DNA of 64,000 nucleotides. It comes from [Borrelia] tanukii (lineage in GTDB: Bacteria; Spirochaetota; Spirochaetia; Borreliales; Borreliaceae). The notes beneath the pieces are model-generated. The model had not been told where the DNA came from, did no database searches, and saw only the letters and a list, made by a program, of their open reading frames with translations. The number at the start of each line of letters is the position of its first letter. Position 1 is the stretch's first letter. The stretch covers positions 62,001 through 126,000 of the forward strand of contig NZ_CP124038.1 in NCBI RefSeq assembly GCF_030436345.1, written 5' to 3'. Both the position numbers and the translations under genes were made by a program. Shown here piece after piece: positions 47,462 to 58,414 of this stretch.

Positions 47462-48829
47462 TTAATAATGATGGTCCTTGTTAACAAACTTAGTAATGTG
47501 CGGTAAAAACAATATATCTGCCCTACCTGTAGGACCATTTCTATGTTTTGCTACAATAACCTTAGTTTCTATTGGTTCTATCTCAGCAGAAGACTCAAAT
47601 TTAAAATCCTTATCTCTATGAAGTAAAATTACAATATCAGCATCTTGCTCTAATGCTCCTGATTCTCTTAAGCTAGCAAGATTAGGTTCACGCCCCTCTG
47701 TATCTCTTGTAAGCTGAGATAATGCAACAATAGGGATCTCAAGCTCTCTAGCAAGCTCTTTGAGAGATTTACTAATCGAAGCAACTTGCTCATGCCTTGG
47801 GAGATTTTTTGTTTCAAAAGAAATCAGACTGATATAATCAACAAATATTATATCTATACTATAAAATCGCTTAAGCTTTCTAGCTTGAGTTGCTAAAGTT
47901 AGTAAACTAATATTGGGAGTATCTTCAATATAAAGCTCAGAATCACTAATCTCATTTACAATATCATTTAATGATTTTATCTCTTGTCCAGATAAAATAC
48001 TATTTTGAACTTTAAAGCTATCAATACAAGATTGAGACGATATTATTCTTTTTATTAAAGCATCCGCTGTCATTTCAAGAGAAAAAAATCCTACTTTTTT
48101 CTTTCCTTCTTTTCTCAATGCTATAGCAGATGCGATATTTAAAGCAAATGCCGTTTTACCAATACTAGGACGAGCACCAACTATAATAAAATCACTGTTT
48201 CTAAACCCTCCAATAAGAGAGTCGACCTTTTTAAAGCCACTCGGAATGCCAAAATTTGCTTCCTTTTTCTTCATACTACGTTCATATATCTCATTATGAA
48301 CACGTTCTGCAATAACTTTAGCATGATAGAGGTTTTTACTAGAATAATCTAACTCAATTGAAAGAATCTTTTGTTGAGATTCTTCAACAATCTCATTAAT
48401 AGTTTTAGTAGAATCATTTATATAATCATTAAGTTCTTTAGAAACATTTAAAATGCTTCTACGGATACTCTGTTCTTTTACAATTTTTGCATAAACATTT
48501 ATAGTTCTATCTGTTGGCAAATAAACTGAAAGTGAATCTAAATAATCTGGCAAATTGATTAAATCTTTTTTAACCAAAAGTTGTGTCTTTGAAACATTCT
48601 TAGACACTTCTTCAAAAACAGTAATAGGATCAATATTTTCCCTTTTTTCATAAAGCGAAACCATTGCTTTGAAAATCAACTTGTGAGTCTCATTGTAAAA
48701 ATCATCAGCTCTTACATGAAAAGCAATTTGCTCTAATTTATCTGAATTATAAAATATACTAGAAATTACCGCTTTTTCTGCACCATCATTAAAAAGAAGT
48801 GCAGAATTTGAAAAAGCTGCTAAAGCCAC
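47462..48829 (-). CDS. dnaB: Replicative DNA helicase DnaB
   Basis: The protein of 455 residues has the N-terminal DnaB domain (LLFNDGAEKAVISSIF), a linker helix, and the RecA-like core with Walker A GARPSIGKTAFALN (about 211-224), Walker B IIFVDYISL, and LSQLTRD plus GPTGR in the C-terminal motifs. It unwinds DNA at the replication fork. It is the last gene of rpsF-ssb-rpsR-rplI-dnaB, the standard arrangement in many bacteria. Confidence 0.97.
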   Translation of the reverse strand: MALAAFSNSALLFNDGAEKAVISSIFYNSDKLEQIAFHVRADDFYNETHKLIFKAMVSLYEKRENIDPITVFEEVSKNVSKTQLLVKKDLINLPDYLDSLSVYLPTDRTINVYAKIVKEQSIRRSILNVSKELNDYINDSTKTINEIVEESQQKILSIELDYSSKNLYHAKVIAERVHNEIYERSMKKKEANFGIPSGFKKVDSLIGGFRNSDFIIVGARPSIGKTAFALNIASAIALRKEGKKKVGFFSLEMTADALIKRIISSQSCIDSFKVQNSILSGQEIKSLNDIVNEISDSELYIEDTPNISLLTLATQARKLKRFYSIDIIFVDYISLISFETKNLPRHEQVASISKSLKELARELEIPIVALSQLTRDTEGREPNLASLRESGALEQDADIVILLHRDKDFKFESSAEIEPIETKVIVAKHRNGPTGRADILFLPHITKFVNKDHHY

Positions 48830-48853
48830 AAACTACACCCTTTCTCTTTTAAT

Positions 48854-49354
48854 TTACTCATCTACTTTATTTAATTTTTTATTTAAAGACTTTTTATCCT
48901 CTTGCTTTTTTTCTTTTTTTATCTCTACTTTAATAATAGAACTAATGCCTTCATAAAGCTTAATTGTCACATCATAAATTCCAAAAGTCTTTAAAGTTCC
49001 ATGATGTATATCTATTTTTTTTCTCTCTATGTCAAAACCAAGCTTAAAAAGTTCATCAGCAATATTCAAACTGTTAATGCTATGAAACAATTTACCAGAA
49101 TCATTGGATTTCATAAAAAATTCTAATTTAACAAGATCAAGCTTAGATTTTAGATCATTGGCAACTTGCTTTTTTGCCTCTTGCTTTTTTAATATTGATC
49201 TTCTTTTTTGATTAAAAATTTCAACATTATGTTTATTTGAAAAAACTGCAAAACCTTTGGGTAGCAAATAATTTCTTGCAAATCCATCTTTTACCTCTAC
49301 GGTATCTCCTTCTCTTCCAAGGTTAATAAAATCTTCCTTTAAAATAACTTTCAT
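48854..49354 (-). CDS. rplI: 50S ribosomal protein L9
   Basis: The protein of 166 residues starts [19 protein letters not shown], the conserved L9 N-terminus, followed by the [13 protein letters not shown] block (about 24-36), a long connecting helix and the C-terminal domain. ATG 49354 is chosen over an in-frame ATG-like start at 49369 because the N-terminal domain begins with MKV and GGGG lies upstream. A Lys-rich tail of about 20 residues ([15 protein letters not shown]) extends beyond the usual 148. Confidence 0.96.
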   Translation of the reverse strand: MKVILKEDFINLGREGDTVEVKDGFARNYLLPKGFAVFSNKHNVEIFNQKRRSILKKQEAKKQVANDLKSKLDLVKLEFFMKSNDSGKLFHSINSLNIADELFKLGFDIERKKIDIHHGTLKTFGIYDVTIKLYEGISSIIKVEIKKEKKQEDKKSLNKKLNKVDE

Positions 49355-49369
49355 AATTACCCCAAACAA

Positions 49370-49660
49370 CTATTTTTTTACAAAAGGCAACAAGGCCATA
49401 TATCTTGCCCGTTTAATTTCTAATGCCAAGCGCCTTTGATGCTTAGCAGAAGTCCCAGTAATTCTTTTAGGTAAAATTTTACCTTGCTCGGTAATAAACT
49501 TTTTAAGAAAATCAAAATCTTTATAATCAGGATGTTTACCAGAATCACAAAATTTACATGACTTTCTCTTAAAAAATCTGAAATTTGAATTTTTTTTGAA
49601 ACCATCTTGCTGATTTTCAAATCTTGAATCTCTTTGATTTACATCTCTATCTTTATACAT
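49370..49660 (-). CDS. rpsR: 30S ribosomal protein S18
   Basis: A 96-residue S18 with the core [58 protein letters not shown] 49660 has GGAG 9 bases upstream; the frame is open to 49675, which would overlap ssb. It binds S6 in the platform of the small subunit. Confidence 0.96.
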   Translation of the reverse strand: MYKDRDVNQRDSRFENQQDGFKKNSNFRFFKRKSCKFCDSGKHPDYKDFDFLKKFITEQGKILPKRITGTSAKHQRRLALEIKRARYMALLPFVKK

Positions 49661-49674
49661 AAATTTAAACTCCA

Positions 49675-50124
49675 TTAAAAAGGTATATCTTCGCTAAATT
49701 TATCATCAACAATATCAATATCCTTACTTACATCTTCTTTTTTATAGTTTGACAAACTATTAATATCTGAATCTTGCATTTGAAAAGTATTAGAACCTGA
49801 GCTAAACATTTGTAAATTATCTACAAATATATTCACCTTGCTTCTCTTATCACCTGTATTCCTATCTTGCCAGCTCTCATATTTAAGAGATCCACTTACT
49901 ACAACTTGTTTACCTTTTTTCAAATAATCATTGAGACTTTCGGCCCTTTTTGAAAAAATAACACAGTCAAAATATTGCGGATAATCAATCCATTCATCAT
50001 TTTTCTTCATTCTTCTATTATTAGCTAAAGAAAACCTAAGAACAGCCATACCACTCTCTGTATAAGAAAGCTCAGAATCTCTTGTAAGTCTACCAGATAA
50101 TACTAATGAATTAATATCAGCCAT
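49675..50124 (-). CDS. ssb: Single-stranded DNA-binding protein
   Basis: 149 residues with an OB fold ([27 protein letters not shown]) and the acidic C-terminal tip DKFSEDIPF that recruits partner proteins. It coats single-stranded DNA at forks. Encoded between S6 and S18, as usual. Confidence 0.96.
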   Translation of the reverse strand: MADINSLVLSGRLTRDSELSYTESGMAVLRFSLANNRRMKKNDEWIDYPQYFDCVIFSKRAESLNDYLKKGKQVVVSGSLKYESWQDRNTGDKRSKVNIFVDNLQMFSSGSNTFQMQDSDINSLSNYKKEDVSKDIDIVDDKFSEDIPF

Positions 50125-50135
50125 TAAAAACCCTT

Positions 50136-50561
50136 TTATTTTTCCTGAATATCTGCGTTTTCAGAACCCGTTGGTGTTTCAATTTTAGAACCACCCTTAA
50201 GACTGTCTTTGTCTTTGTCAATATTGTCTCTAAATTCCCTAAAATTTCTTCTTTTAATTTTTTTAGTATTGATCTTTCTAACTATTTTGACCAAAATCAT
50301 ATACCTAAGCAAGTTTTTAATTAACTTAAGCTTTGATTCAAGTTCTTTTAAATTATTACCTTCCATACTAAATTCTATTATTTCGTAACGACCTCTAGCT
50401 TGTTTTTTGATAGGATATTCTAAGGCTCTCTCTCCAATAAAATTGCTAACAACATCAGTTGCACCAAACAATTCCAAAGATTTTTTAACTTCTTCCAAAG
50501 AACCTTTATACTCAATCTCTTCACTTTTAAACAAAAAACATGCCTCATATCTTTTAATCAT
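50136..50561 (-). CDS. rpsF: 30S ribosomal protein S6
   Basis: 141 residues with the S6 fold (MIKRYEACFLFKSEEIE, LEYPIKKQARGRYEIIEFS, LRYMILVKI). A charged tail (about 95-141) follows the core. Strong AAGGAG lies 8 bases before the ATG. It is the first gene of the operon; the leader holds a short hairpin (50589-50603). Confidence 0.96.
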   Translation of the reverse strand: MIKRYEACFLFKSEEIEYKGSLEEVKKSLELFGATDVVSNFIGERALEYPIKKQARGRYEIIEFSMEGNNLKELESKLKLIKNLLRYMILVKIVRKINTKKIKRRNFREFRDNIDKDKDSLKGGSKIETPTGSENADIQEK

Positions 50562-50588
50562 TATTAAAACTCCTTACGGTCTATCGCA

Positions 50589-50603
50589 TTGCAAAATATG
50601 CAA
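50589..50603 (-). promoter_or_regulatory. Hairpin in the rpsF leader
   Basis: TTGCA and TGCAA form a 5-bp stem with a 5-base loop in the 5' leader predicted from the promoter at 50620-50648. Leaders of rpsF operons in several bacteria bind the S6-S18 complex; whether this one does is not shown. Confidence 0.3.
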
Positions 50604-50619
50604 CAAAGGCTACTTAGTT

Positions 50620-50648
50620 AGTATATAAAAGAGATTAATTTTTTTCAA
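50620..50648 (-). promoter_or_regulatory. Promoter of the rpsF-ssb-rpsR-rplI-dnaB operon
   Basis: On the minus strand TTGAAA (50648-50643), a 17-base spacer and TATACT (50625-50620), identical hexamers and spacing to the murI promoter. The start of transcription would be about 50 bases before the rpsF ATG. Confidence 0.75.
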
Positions 50649-50704
50649 CAATAAAAAACTTTATTTACAAACGCGAAAAAACAACTAAAACACAATCTCA
50701 ACTC

Positions 50705-52399
50705 TCAATCTTCTTCTGATTCGCTAAGTTTATAGGTTTTTCCCAACTTGCCTTGCTTCTCAAGTTTTTTGTCTTCTTTCATCTCAATATAAGTCTTAAA
50801 GCCTTTTTTTACATTATCAACTGCAACCATAACACTAGCTTCAAAAAGACTTTTTGGAGAATAGGTATCAATAGCCTTTTTAATATAATATGCATTAGAT
50901 CCATAAAAAAGCTGCACCTTACCATTAACAAACCCTATCTTAAGAACTCCGGCCTCTTTAAGCAAATTATTATCAACAAGCTCGGTATTAACAACATCTA
51001 CATGTAATCTTGTAGAACAAACATCAAGCTTTGTAATATTATCAAATCCACCAAGACCTTGAATTAAAAGATGTGCAATCCCAAGACTCTCTAATTTACC
51101 TTCTTGACCTTCAAAAAATGGATCATCTGCAACAAATATCTGAAAATCAAAATATCTATAAAGCCAACTAAAAGTAAAATAATAAAGGGTAAAAAAGATT
51201 ACTCCTAAAGGCACCGCACTAATCCAATTTGTCTTAGAATTTCCTTGAAGTATCCCAAACATAAAAAAATCCAAAAAACCCGTAGAAAAGGTATTGCCAA
51301 TCGTAACATCAAAAAAATTAGCAAGCAATAATGCAAATCCTGAATAAATGGCATGAACGAAATAAAGCAAGGGCGCTGTAAAGATAAATAAAAATTCTAA
51401 AGGTTCGGTTATTCCTGTTAAAAAAGCCGTCAAAGCTCCAGAAAAAAGAAGAGCTGCAATCTTACTTTTATCTTCATGGACAATTCCCTTGTAAACCCCC
51501 AATGCTGCTCCGGGCAGTCCAAACATGATAGAAAGATAAAATCCACTACTAATCTTAGCAAAGCCTGATGAAAATTTACCAAGTGATGGGTCTAGTAACT
51601 GAGCATAAAATATATTCTTAAGACCTCTAAATGTCTCGCCATTAATCGTCTCCACCCCCCCTAAAGAAGTAAATTCAAAAGGAAAAGATAAAATAGAATG
51701 TAATCCCAAAGGCAATAACAGTCTATTCAAAAATCCATAAAGAAAACTACCTAAATATTCAAATCTAAAAACAAACATACCTAAGGATGCAATTAATTTG
51801 TCAAAACTTGACCAAATCAAGCAAAAAAATATGGCTAAAATAACACAAAAAGGCACAATTATTACTATAGGCACAAAATGACACTCTGAAAAAAAAGAAA
51901 AAGGCTTTGGCAGCTTCATATTATAAAATTTGTTATGTAAATATCCAGCTGCAAGACCTACAACTAAAGATCCTGCAATTCCCGTATTTAAAGTTTGAAC
52001 ACCAAGAAAATTTATGCGACCCACAGAAGACATTGCCTCTGCTTCAACAAGCCCTGAGAAAGTCTCAATAAAATAATTTTCAGTAATATTAAATGTTAAA
52101 TAACCAACAAGCCCTGCTAAAGCAGCTGTTCCCTGCCCCATTCTTGCAACCCCAATAGAAATTCCAATAGAAAAAATTAAAGGCATATTGAGAAGAATAG
52201 CATTGCCTATCGCCTTCATTAAACCTAAAATATCTTGAAAGAAAAATTTATCAATATAAACGTAACCAGAAGGATTTGAAAATGCAGATCCAATACCAAT
52301 CAATAAACATGAAACTGGTAAAATAGAAATAGGCACTCGTAGTGCTTTAGAAAATTTTTGCAAACTTGAAAAGTTAATTATTTTAATAAAATTAATCAT
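50705..52399 (-). CDS. malX: PTS glucose/maltose-family EIIBC permease
   Basis: The 564-residue protein has an N-terminal EIIC domain of about ten membrane helices (about 1-400; includes GITEPLEFLFIFTAPLLYF and NGETFRGL blocks) and a C-terminal EIIB domain with phosphorylated Cys in DVCSTRLHVD (about 460). There is no EIIA domain, so phosphate comes from another EIIA. It takes up and phosphorylates a hexose or glucoside; substrate is not readable and malX is used for similarity to the maltose/glucose group. Confidence 0.88.
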   Translation of the reverse strand: MINFIKIINFSSLQKFSKALRVPISILPVSCLLIGIGSAFSNPSGYVYIDKFFFQDILGLMKAIGNAILLNMPLIFSIGISIGVARMGQGTAALAGLVGYLTFNITENYFIETFSGLVEAEAMSSVGRINFLGVQTLNTGIAGSLVVGLAAGYLHNKFYNMKLPKPFSFFSECHFVPIVIIVPFCVILAIFFCLIWSSFDKLIASLGMFVFRFEYLGSFLYGFLNRLLLPLGLHSILSFPFEFTSLGGVETINGETFRGLKNIFYAQLLDPSLGKFSSGFAKISSGFYLSIMFGLPGAALGVYKGIVHEDKSKIAALLFSGALTAFLTGITEPLEFLFIFTAPLLYFVHAIYSGFALLLANFFDVTIGNTFSTGFLDFFMFGILQGNSKTNWISAVPLGVIFFTLYYFTFSWLYRYFDFQIFVADDPFFEGQEGKLESLGIAHLLIQGLGGFDNITKLDVCSTRLHVDVVNTELVDNNLLKEAGVLKIGFVNGKVQLFYGSNAYYIKKAIDTYSPKSLFEASVMVAVDNVKKGFKTYIEMKEDKKLEKQGKLGKTYKLSESEED

Positions 52400-52530
52400 G
52401 CTAAGCCTCTCCCAATACTAATTCCAGCAAACACTATTTATTATAAAGCTTTTTTTACAAAAAAAAACTTTACTTATTAAACAAGTCAAATAATAAAATT
52501 GAATAAATTCCGTAAGAATTTAATTTAATC

Positions 52531-52559
52531 TTGAGAAAAACTTACAATTAAAGTAATGT
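52531..52559 (+). promoter_or_regulatory. Possible promoter of the haemolysin III-type gene
   Basis: TTGAGA (52531-52536), 17-base spacer and TAATGT (52554-52559), followed by the GGAGG ribosome site at 52592. Confidence 0.4.
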
Positions 52560-52603
52560 ATTATATATTTTTTATAAACAAACGATTAAACGGAGGCAAA
52601 ATT

Positions 52604-53305
52604 GTGCTTACAGAAGCCGAACTTAAAAATTGCTCATTAAGCGATGACAATACAAGCAAAATACCAAAAAATGAACTTTTTAGTTCTATATCCCATCTTT
52701 TTGGAATTATTTTGTCTATAATTGGAACAACAATTCTTATTACAATATCCGCTCTTAAGAAAAAAGATTTACATATATTTGTATTCTTTATTTACGGATT
52801 TTCAATGACTCTATTATATGCAATGAGTACTCTTTACCACATATTTCCAAAAGGAAGTAAAATAAAAAAAATATTTAGAAAATTTGATCATATTTCAATA
52901 TTTATTCTAATAGCAGGAACATATACTCCTGCCTGTGCAATTCTTGTACCAAACAAATCAGGACTAATAATCTTATGTATAGTATGGAGTCTAGCTATAA
53001 TCGGAATAATTTTTAAAGCAATATTTACAAATAGCCCTGGGTGGATCAATGGATCCATATTTATAATTATGGGATGGATCGTCCTTTTTAAAATTAAACC
53101 CATTTACAGGGCCCTTAACGGAAAAGGATTTTTTTGGCTAGTTTTTGGTGGGATCGTATATACAATAGGCGGAATAGTATACATTTTAAGTAAAAAATTT
53201 AATCCAAAAATTAACATGAAAATGCATGATGTATTTCATATATTAATAATAATCGCATCAGTATCACACTTTTGGCTTATGTTAAAATATATTTCTAATT
53301 TTTAA
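52604..53305 (+). CDS. Haemolysin III / YqfA (PAQR-like) membrane protein
   Basis: The protein of 233 residues has seven helices. It contains the family motifs FSSISHLFG (helix 1 entry), [12 protein letters not shown] (Ser and His), [18 protein letters not shown] and a final [18 protein letters not shown] (His) that make up the predicted metal-binding site of the CREST/PAQR superfamily. The haemolysin label comes from one Bacillus protein and should not be read as a toxin. Start is GTG 52604 with GGAGG 7 bases upstream. Its stop overlaps that of the convergent rseP. Confidence 0.88.
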   Translation: MLTEAELKNCSLSDDNTSKIPKNELFSSISHLFGIILSIIGTTILITISALKKKDLHIFVFFIYGFSMTLLYAMSTLYHIFPKGSKIKKIFRKFDHISIFILIAGTYTPACAILVPNKSGLIILCIVWSLAIIGIIFKAIFTNSPGWINGSIFIIMGWIVLFKIKPIYRALNGKGFFWLVFGGIVYTIGGIVYILSKKFNPKINMKMHDVFHILIIIASVSHFWLMLKYISNF

Positions 53306-54603
53306 TTAAATACATGTAAAAGACCTTTCAAATCGTTAAAAAGGCCCAAGCCAAAAAGAAACAGCGCTAAAAAAATACCAAAGCTATAAAAAGAATAAAT
53401 GGTTTTGGCCTTAAATCTTTTTCCACGTAAAAGTTCAATAAAGGTTATAAAAATTTGTCCTCCATCAAAAATAGGTATTACAATAAAAAACAGATTCATA
53501 CCAGCAAGAATTAAGCTTAATACAGAAACGCTATTAATCCAATGCAATAGCCCTAAAGAATAGGATGAAGAGAGAATACTTACAATTCCAACAGGGCCTG
53601 ATATACTCTTAGAAGTATTTAAAAAATTTGTTATCAATAAAAAAATAGAATACAAAATGTCTTGCAAAGCGCTTAAAACCTTAAAAAAAGAATTTTTAAC
53701 GGCACTTGAAACATTTTCTACTTTAATCATCCTTTTTAAAGGTGGTGAAAAATATATGCCAACAATTTTATTTTTATCCTGAAATACTAATTTTGAAGAA
53801 AAAATTTCTCCATTCCTAGCAAACTTAATCTCCACAACATCCGAATTTAAATTCTTAAGCAAATTATCTAAATCTCTCTTATTTTTCAAAAGAATATTAT
53901 CAATGCTAATTATTTTATCACCCGATTTCATTCCTGCAATCGTAGCAGGAGAATTTAAAACTACATCTGCTATCACAAGATCAACCCAAGGGCCAATTTC
54001 TTTTAAAAAATCTTGCAAACTAACGGTCTCTTCAAAAGTAATATTTTCTTTTTCCCTTAAAACATCAAATGTAACTGTGGATTTTGCCTCCGGAATAATA
54101 TTTCTCAAATCAGAAAAATATTCAATTTTTTTATTATTAACTTTTAATATAACATCACCATCTCTAAATTTATCTTTTAAAAAAGAATTTTTATTTAAAA
54201 GATTAACCTTTGAAGAATGATCAAAATATATAACACCCATCATACTTATAAAAATGAAAACAATAAATGAAAAAATCAAATTAAACAAAGGGCCTGCAAA
54301 ATATATTAAAATTTTTTTAAAATGTGAAATTCCAAACAAAGAATCCTTATCTGCTTCTAATTCTTTATTTGCCTTAAGTTCTTTTTCTAAGTGATCAAAT
54401 CCTTTAAGCTTGCAATATCCTCCTAAAAGGATTGGAGAAAGTTTATACTCAGTATTATTAATTTTAAACTTTAATATGCTAGGACCTATACCCACAGAAA
54501 AAGCTTCAACCTTAACTTTAAAAAGTTTAGCAAATAAAAAGTGCCCCAGCTCATGAATAAATATTATAAAACTAAGAGCAAGTACACTAAAAAGAATATA
54601 CAT
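53302..54603 (-). CDS. rseP: Site-2 intramembrane metalloprotease RseP/RasP
   Basis: The 433-residue protein has the zinc motif HELGH at residues 17-21 in the first helix, the FSVGIGP block, a PDZ domain (about 195-280, from [25 protein letters not shown]) and the second active-site motif PIFDGGQ (Asp, about 385). S2P proteases cut membrane-bound regulators or signal peptide remnants. ATG 54603 with GGAGGAA three bases upstream is chosen over a start four codons earlier. The last gene of the rpsB operon. Confidence 0.94.
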   Translation of the reverse strand: MYILFSVLALSFIIFIHELGHFLFAKLFKVKVEAFSVGIGPSILKFKINNTEYKLSPILLGGYCKLKGFDHLEKELKANKELEADKDSLFGISHFKKILIYFAGPLFNLIFSFIVFIFISMMGVIYFDHSSKVNLLNKNSFLKDKFRDGDVILKVNNKKIEYFSDLRNIIPEAKSTVTFDVLREKENITFEETVSLQDFLKEIGPWVDLVIADVVLNSPATIAGMKSGDKIISIDNILLKNKRDLDNLLKNLNSDVVEIKFARNGEIFSSKLVFQDKNKIVGIYFSPPLKRMIKVENVSSAVKNSFFKVLSALQDILYSIFLLITNFLNTSKSISGPVGIVSILSSSYSLGLLHWINSVSVLSLILAGMNLFFIVIPIFDGGQIFITFIELLRGKRFKAKTIYSFYSFGIFLALFLFGLGLFNDLKGLLHVFN

Positions 54604-54621
54604 AATTTCCTCCAAAAATCA

Positions 54622-55464
54622 CTAAGATAAGTATAAATAAAATATCGGACCTGTTAAAAGAAAAGAGTCAATCGAGTCAAGAGCCCCACCTCTACCAGGA
54701 ATGATTTTCCCAGAATCTTTTACCCCAGCACTTCGTTTTAATCCAGATTCAAATAAATCACCAATAATGGTGAGAACTCCAATCAAAATGCCAAAAATAA
54801 TAGATTCTCCATAGCTTAAATTTATTAATCTAAAAACTACTGCAAATATAGCGGTAGACACAGAAAACAAAATACCCCCAAAAAAACCCATTAATGTTTT
54901 ATTTGGACTAATAATAGTAGGACGATAGCTGTTTTTCCCTAAAAAATATCCAAAAAGATATGCAAAAGTATCATTTCCACTTACCATGGCAAAAAGTATT
55001 AACATTAAAAATGGAGCCTTAGGTAAAGTTGTAATAGAAACTATAAAAGACATTAATACACCAGGATATATGAGGATAAAAAGTATTGACGTTGCTTGAG
55101 ATAAAAAGTTTCCAATCTCATGTTCTTTTATAAACACCAAATTAACAATCCAATTACTAAACACTAACGCTATAACCAAGTAATATACCACATTCATGCC
55201 TAAATAAAAAACATTAAAATGAATATACGTTAAAATTGGAGGAACAAACCCTAAAAAAAAAGATAATGTGCCTGAAAGTCCTGACGATTTAAATTTTAAT
55301 AAATCATTAACTTCTTTTGCAGCAAAGCCACTAAATATAAAAATTAAAATGTTAAGAAACAAATAATTTTTAAAATCTAAAAATATTAAAAATAAAATTA
55401 AAGGAACAAAAAATAAGAATGTTCCCAACCTTGCAAAAAACGAGAATCTCTTAACCTTGCTCAA
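54622..55464 (-). CDS. cdsA: Phosphatidate cytidylyltransferase CdsA
   Basis: The 280-residue integral membrane protein has about eight helices and the C-terminal CDP-alcohol synthase block with GDLFESGLKRSAGVKDSGKIIPGRGGALDSIDS, which binds the metal and CTP. It makes CDP-diacylglycerol for phospholipids. The start is taken as TTG 55464, with GGGAG 8 bases upstream; an in-frame TTG at 55479 would overlap uppS and lacks a ribosome site. Confidence 0.93.
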   Translation of the reverse strand: MSKVKRFSFFARLGTFLFFVPLILFLIFLDFKNYLFLNILIFIFSGFAAKEVNDLLKFKSSGLSGTLSFFLGFVPPILTYIHFNVFYLGMNVVYYLVIALVFSNWIVNLVFIKEHEIGNFLSQATSILFILIYPGVLMSFIVSITTLPKAPFLMLILFAMVSGNDTFAYLFGYFLGKNSYRPTIISPNKTLMGFFGGILFSVSTAIFAVVFRLINLSYGESIIFGILIGVLTIIGDLFESGLKRSAGVKDSGKIIPGRGGALDSIDSFLLTGPIFYLYLS

Positions 55465-55468
55465 TAAA

Positions 55469-56161
55469 TCATCTCCCAAAATTTCTTATTCTAAATTGGA
55501 AACATTCCAAATCTTTAATATACCTATTGTTATAATATTCAGGCCACAAAACATTTGAAAAAATTAATTCAGAATAAGCAATCCTCCATAAGAAAAAATT
55601 ACTTATTCTAATATTTCCACCTGTACGTATTAAAAGATCAATATCGGGCAATTCTGGATTATCCAAAAAATTGGAAAAAGTATTTTCATCTAAAGATTCT
55701 AAATCAAAATCGCTTGAAACAAATTTTTTAACAGCTCTAAGTATTTCATTGCGACCCCCATAATTGATTGCTAAATTTAAAATAAGGTTGTTAAAATTTT
55801 TAGAAAAGCTAGCAGAATCTTTTATAGAACTTTTTACTTCTTCACTTAAAGACTCAATATCTCCTGAAACTATTATTTTTATTCCATTTTTTTTGTAAAA
55901 ATTAAATTCTGCCCTTAAATAACTAGCAATTAAAAACATTAAATTTTCTATTTCACAATCATCCCTTTTCCAATTTTCAGTAGAAAATACATAAAAAGAT
56001 AAATATTTGATACCTACCTTTAAAGAATGCTTAACTATTTCTTTTGCTCTTTTAAGACCTTCTTTATAACCTTCTAAAAAAGACAATCCCTTACCTAAAG
56101 CCCACCTTCTATTGCCATCCATGATGACTCCAACATGCCTTGGAAGAGAACTTTTATTCAT
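55469..56161 (-). CDS. uppS: Undecaprenyl pyrophosphate synthase
   Basis: 230 residues, cis-prenyltransferase: [17 protein letters not shown] with the catalytic Asp near residue 14, [21 protein letters not shown] and [18 protein letters not shown]. Makes the lipid carrier for peptidoglycan from isoprenoid units. The ATG follows GGAAG upstream. Confidence 0.96.
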   Translation of the reverse strand: MNKSSLPRHVGVIMDGNRRWALGKGLSFLEGYKEGLKRAKEIVKHSLKVGIKYLSFYVFSTENWKRDDCEIENLMFLIASYLRAEFNFYKKNGIKIIVSGDIESLSEEVKSSIKDSASFSKNFNNLILNLAINYGGRNEILRAVKKFVSSDFDLESLDENTFSNFLDNPELPDIDLLIRTGGNIRISNFFLWRIAYSELIFSNVLWPEYYNNRYIKDLECFQFRIRNFGR

Positions 56162-56165
56162 GGCT

Positions 56166-56720
56166 TTAAACTTCCATTATTTCTTGAATTTTAGATTCTA
56201 AAATAGAATCTATCTTTTTAATATAAACATCCGTGGATTTTTGAATATCATCTAAAATTCTTTTTAAACTGTCCTCTGTGATTTCCGATTCTTTTTCTTG
56301 CTTTTTAACCTTATTGTTTAAATCCTGTCGTATATTTCTAGTTGAAATTTTATGTTCCTCTGCTATTTTTTTAGCATGCTTTACAATATCTTGCCGCCTT
56401 TCACTAGTTAAAGCTGGAACCTTAATTCTAATAACCGAACCATCACTTGAAGGGTTCATAGAAAGATCAGAATTAAGTATGGCTTGTTCTATCTTATTCA
56501 AGATACTTTTATCCCAAGGTTGAATAACAACAAGCCTTGCTTCAGGAATCCTAATGCTTGACACTTGGGTTATAGGTGTTTTTTGACCATGGTATTGAAT
56601 AAAAATCTTATCAAAAATATTACTACTAATTCTGCCTGTTCTTAACGTTTTATATTCATTATCAAGTGATAAAAGAACCTTACTCATCTTTTCATCTAGA
56701 AAAGCCCTATAATCTTCCAT
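56166..56720 (-). CDS. frr: Ribosome recycling factor
   Basis: 184 residues with the RRF core: [20 protein letters not shown], the [17 protein letters not shown] strand and [34 protein letters not shown]. It splits post-termination ribosomes with EF-G. AAGGAGGAG precedes the ATG. The usual neighbour pyrH is not present between tsf and frr. Confidence 0.96.
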   Translation of the reverse strand: MEDYRAFLDEKMSKVLLSLDNEYKTLRTGRISSNIFDKIFIQYHGQKTPITQVSSIRIPEARLVVIQPWDKSILNKIEQAILNSDLSMNPSSDGSVIRIKVPALTSERRQDIVKHAKKIAEEHKISTRNIRQDLNNKVKKQEKESEITEDSLKRILDDIQKSTDVYIKKIDSILESKIQEIMEV

Positions 56721-56757
56721 ACAAACTCCTCCTTGCTGATAAAAAGCAGTATATTAT

Positions 56758-57597
56758 CTACCCTATTCTTAAATACTTAAACTCAACTATTTCTATTTTA
56801 CTTGCAATTGATTTTGAAATCTCTTCCAACATTTCCCTAACAGTGATTTTATCATTTTTTACAAAACTTTGTTCAAGAAGAGAAATTTCAGCAAGATGTT
56901 TTTTTATTTTCCCCGCAACTATACCTTTGACTATGCTTTCTGGCTTACCACTAAATTCTAATTGTTTAGCAAATATCTCTTCTTGCTCCTTAATATAATT
57001 TGGACAAACATCATCATTTTTCAAATAAATAGGAGCAAACGCAGCCACATGCAACGCTAAATCCATAGCAAAATTTTGTAACATTTCATCTTCAGTTTTA
57101 GAAAAATCATCCACTTTCAATTTTACTAAAACACCTATCTTGGACTGTTCACCATGCAAATAAATTTTTACAAATTCATTAGATTGAATCTCGGTAATAA
57201 AAATTTTTTTAACCTGAATATTTTCTTTTATCGTAGCTGCTAAATTTTTAAGCTCTGACTCTTGAGAAGCAGTTAAAGAATTTCTTCCGCTCTCTACCAA
57301 TTCTTTAATTAAAGAATTGCCCAAACTAACAAAATTATGATTTAAAGCAACGAAGTCTGTTTCACAAGAAACAAGCAAAAGCCCAGCATGAATATTGTTT
57401 GAATATGAAAATACTCTGCCTTCTTTTGCATCTCGGTCAAGTCTTTTCTCAGCAGATGCAATTCCCATTTCCCTAAGTTTTTTTTTAGCCAATTCAAAGT
57501 CTCCACCAGCAGCAGATAAAGCTTTTTTACAATCTCCAAAACCAGCATTGGTTTCTTCTCTAAGCTTTTTTACATCTTGAGGACTAATAATGCTCAT
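56758..57597 (-). CDS. tsf: Elongation factor Ts
   Basis: 279 residues: N-terminal UBA-like domain [20 protein letters not shown], the nucleotide-exchange block [15 protein letters not shown], and the core domain. It recycles EF-Tu-GDP. The ATG overlaps the rpsB stop (ATGA). Confidence 0.96.
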   Translation of the reverse strand: MSIISPQDVKKLREETNAGFGDCKKALSAAGGDFELAKKKLREMGIASAEKRLDRDAKEGRVFSYSNNIHAGLLLVSCETDFVALNHNFVSLGNSLIKELVESGRNSLTASQESELKNLAATIKENIQVKKIFITEIQSNEFVKIYLHGEQSKIGVLVKLKVDDFSKTEDEMLQNFAMDLALHVAAFAPIYLKNDDVCPNYIKEQEEIFAKQLEFSGKPESIVKGIVAGKIKKHLAEISLLEQSFVKNDKITVREMLEEISKSIASKIEIVEFKYLRIG

Positions 57598-58382
57598 AAA
57601 TCACTCTCCCCTTCTTCAATAGAATCACTTTTATCATTTTTAATTTCAATTTCTTTCATCAAATCTTCTTCATTCAAATTTTCAATTATTTGAATACCGA
57701 CCTCTTTATCACTTTCTAAAATAGCATCAGATATTATTTTGGTAAACAAAGCAACAGAACGAATCGCATCATCATTGCCAGGAATTGGGCAATCAATAAC
57801 ATCCGGATTACAATTTGTATCAACCACAGAAATAATAGGAATTTTTAATTTTCTAGCCTCATTAATAGCTATTTGTTCTCGCTTAGGATCAATGATAAAA
57901 ATAGCACCGGGCAGTGCTTCCATGTCTTTGATACCTGTTAAATTTTTAGCTAATTTTAATTTTTCACGATTAAGTTGTGAAATTTCTTTTTTACTTATCA
58001 TATCAAAAGTTCCATCAACTTCCATCTTTTCTAGCTTTTTTAATTTTTGAACAGATTTTCTAATTGTATTAAAATTAGAAAGCATGCCCCCAAGCCATCT
58101 ATTATTAACATATGGCATATCACTTCTTCTTGCTTCTTGTTCGATTATCTCACTAGCTTGCTTTTTGGTTCCAACAAAAAGTACCTTTTTACCATCCTTT
58201 ATCACCCTTTGAACAAGCTCATAAGAATCTTTAATGCCCTGTAAAGTCTTTTGAAGATCTAAAATATGTATTTCATTTCTTTCAGAAAAAATAAATCTTT
58301 TCATTCTAGGATCAAGCCTTTTTACCTGATGGCCAAAATGAACTCCAGCTTCCAGTAAGCTCTTCATTGTAATAATTGCCAA
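57594..58382 (-). CDS. rpsB: 30S ribosomal protein S2
   Basis: 262 residues: [48 protein letters not shown] and [20 protein letters not shown]. Start is TTG 58382 with AGGAGGTTGAT upstream. A C-terminal acidic extension of about 25 residues follows the core. First gene of the rpsB-tsf-frr-uppS-cdsA-rseP operon. Confidence 0.96.
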   Translation of the reverse strand: MAIITMKSLLEAGVHFGHQVKRLDPRMKRFIFSERNEIHILDLQKTLQGIKDSYELVQRVIKDGKKVLFVGTKKQASEIIEQEARRSDMPYVNNRWLGGMLSNFNTIRKSVQKLKKLEKMEVDGTFDMISKKEISQLNREKLKLAKNLTGIKDMEALPGAIFIIDPKREQIAINEARKLKIPIISVVDTNCNPDVIDCPIPGNDDAIRSVALFTKIISDAILESDKEVGIQIIENLNEEDLMKEIEIKNDKSDSIEEGESDL

Positions 58383-58414
58383 ATCAACCTCCTATTATCC
58401 TTCTCTTTTACTCA

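Noticed and set aside
52604..53305. Haemolysin III as a toxin
   Set aside because: Sequence is a PAQR/CREST membrane protein; the name is historical and no toxin feature is visible.
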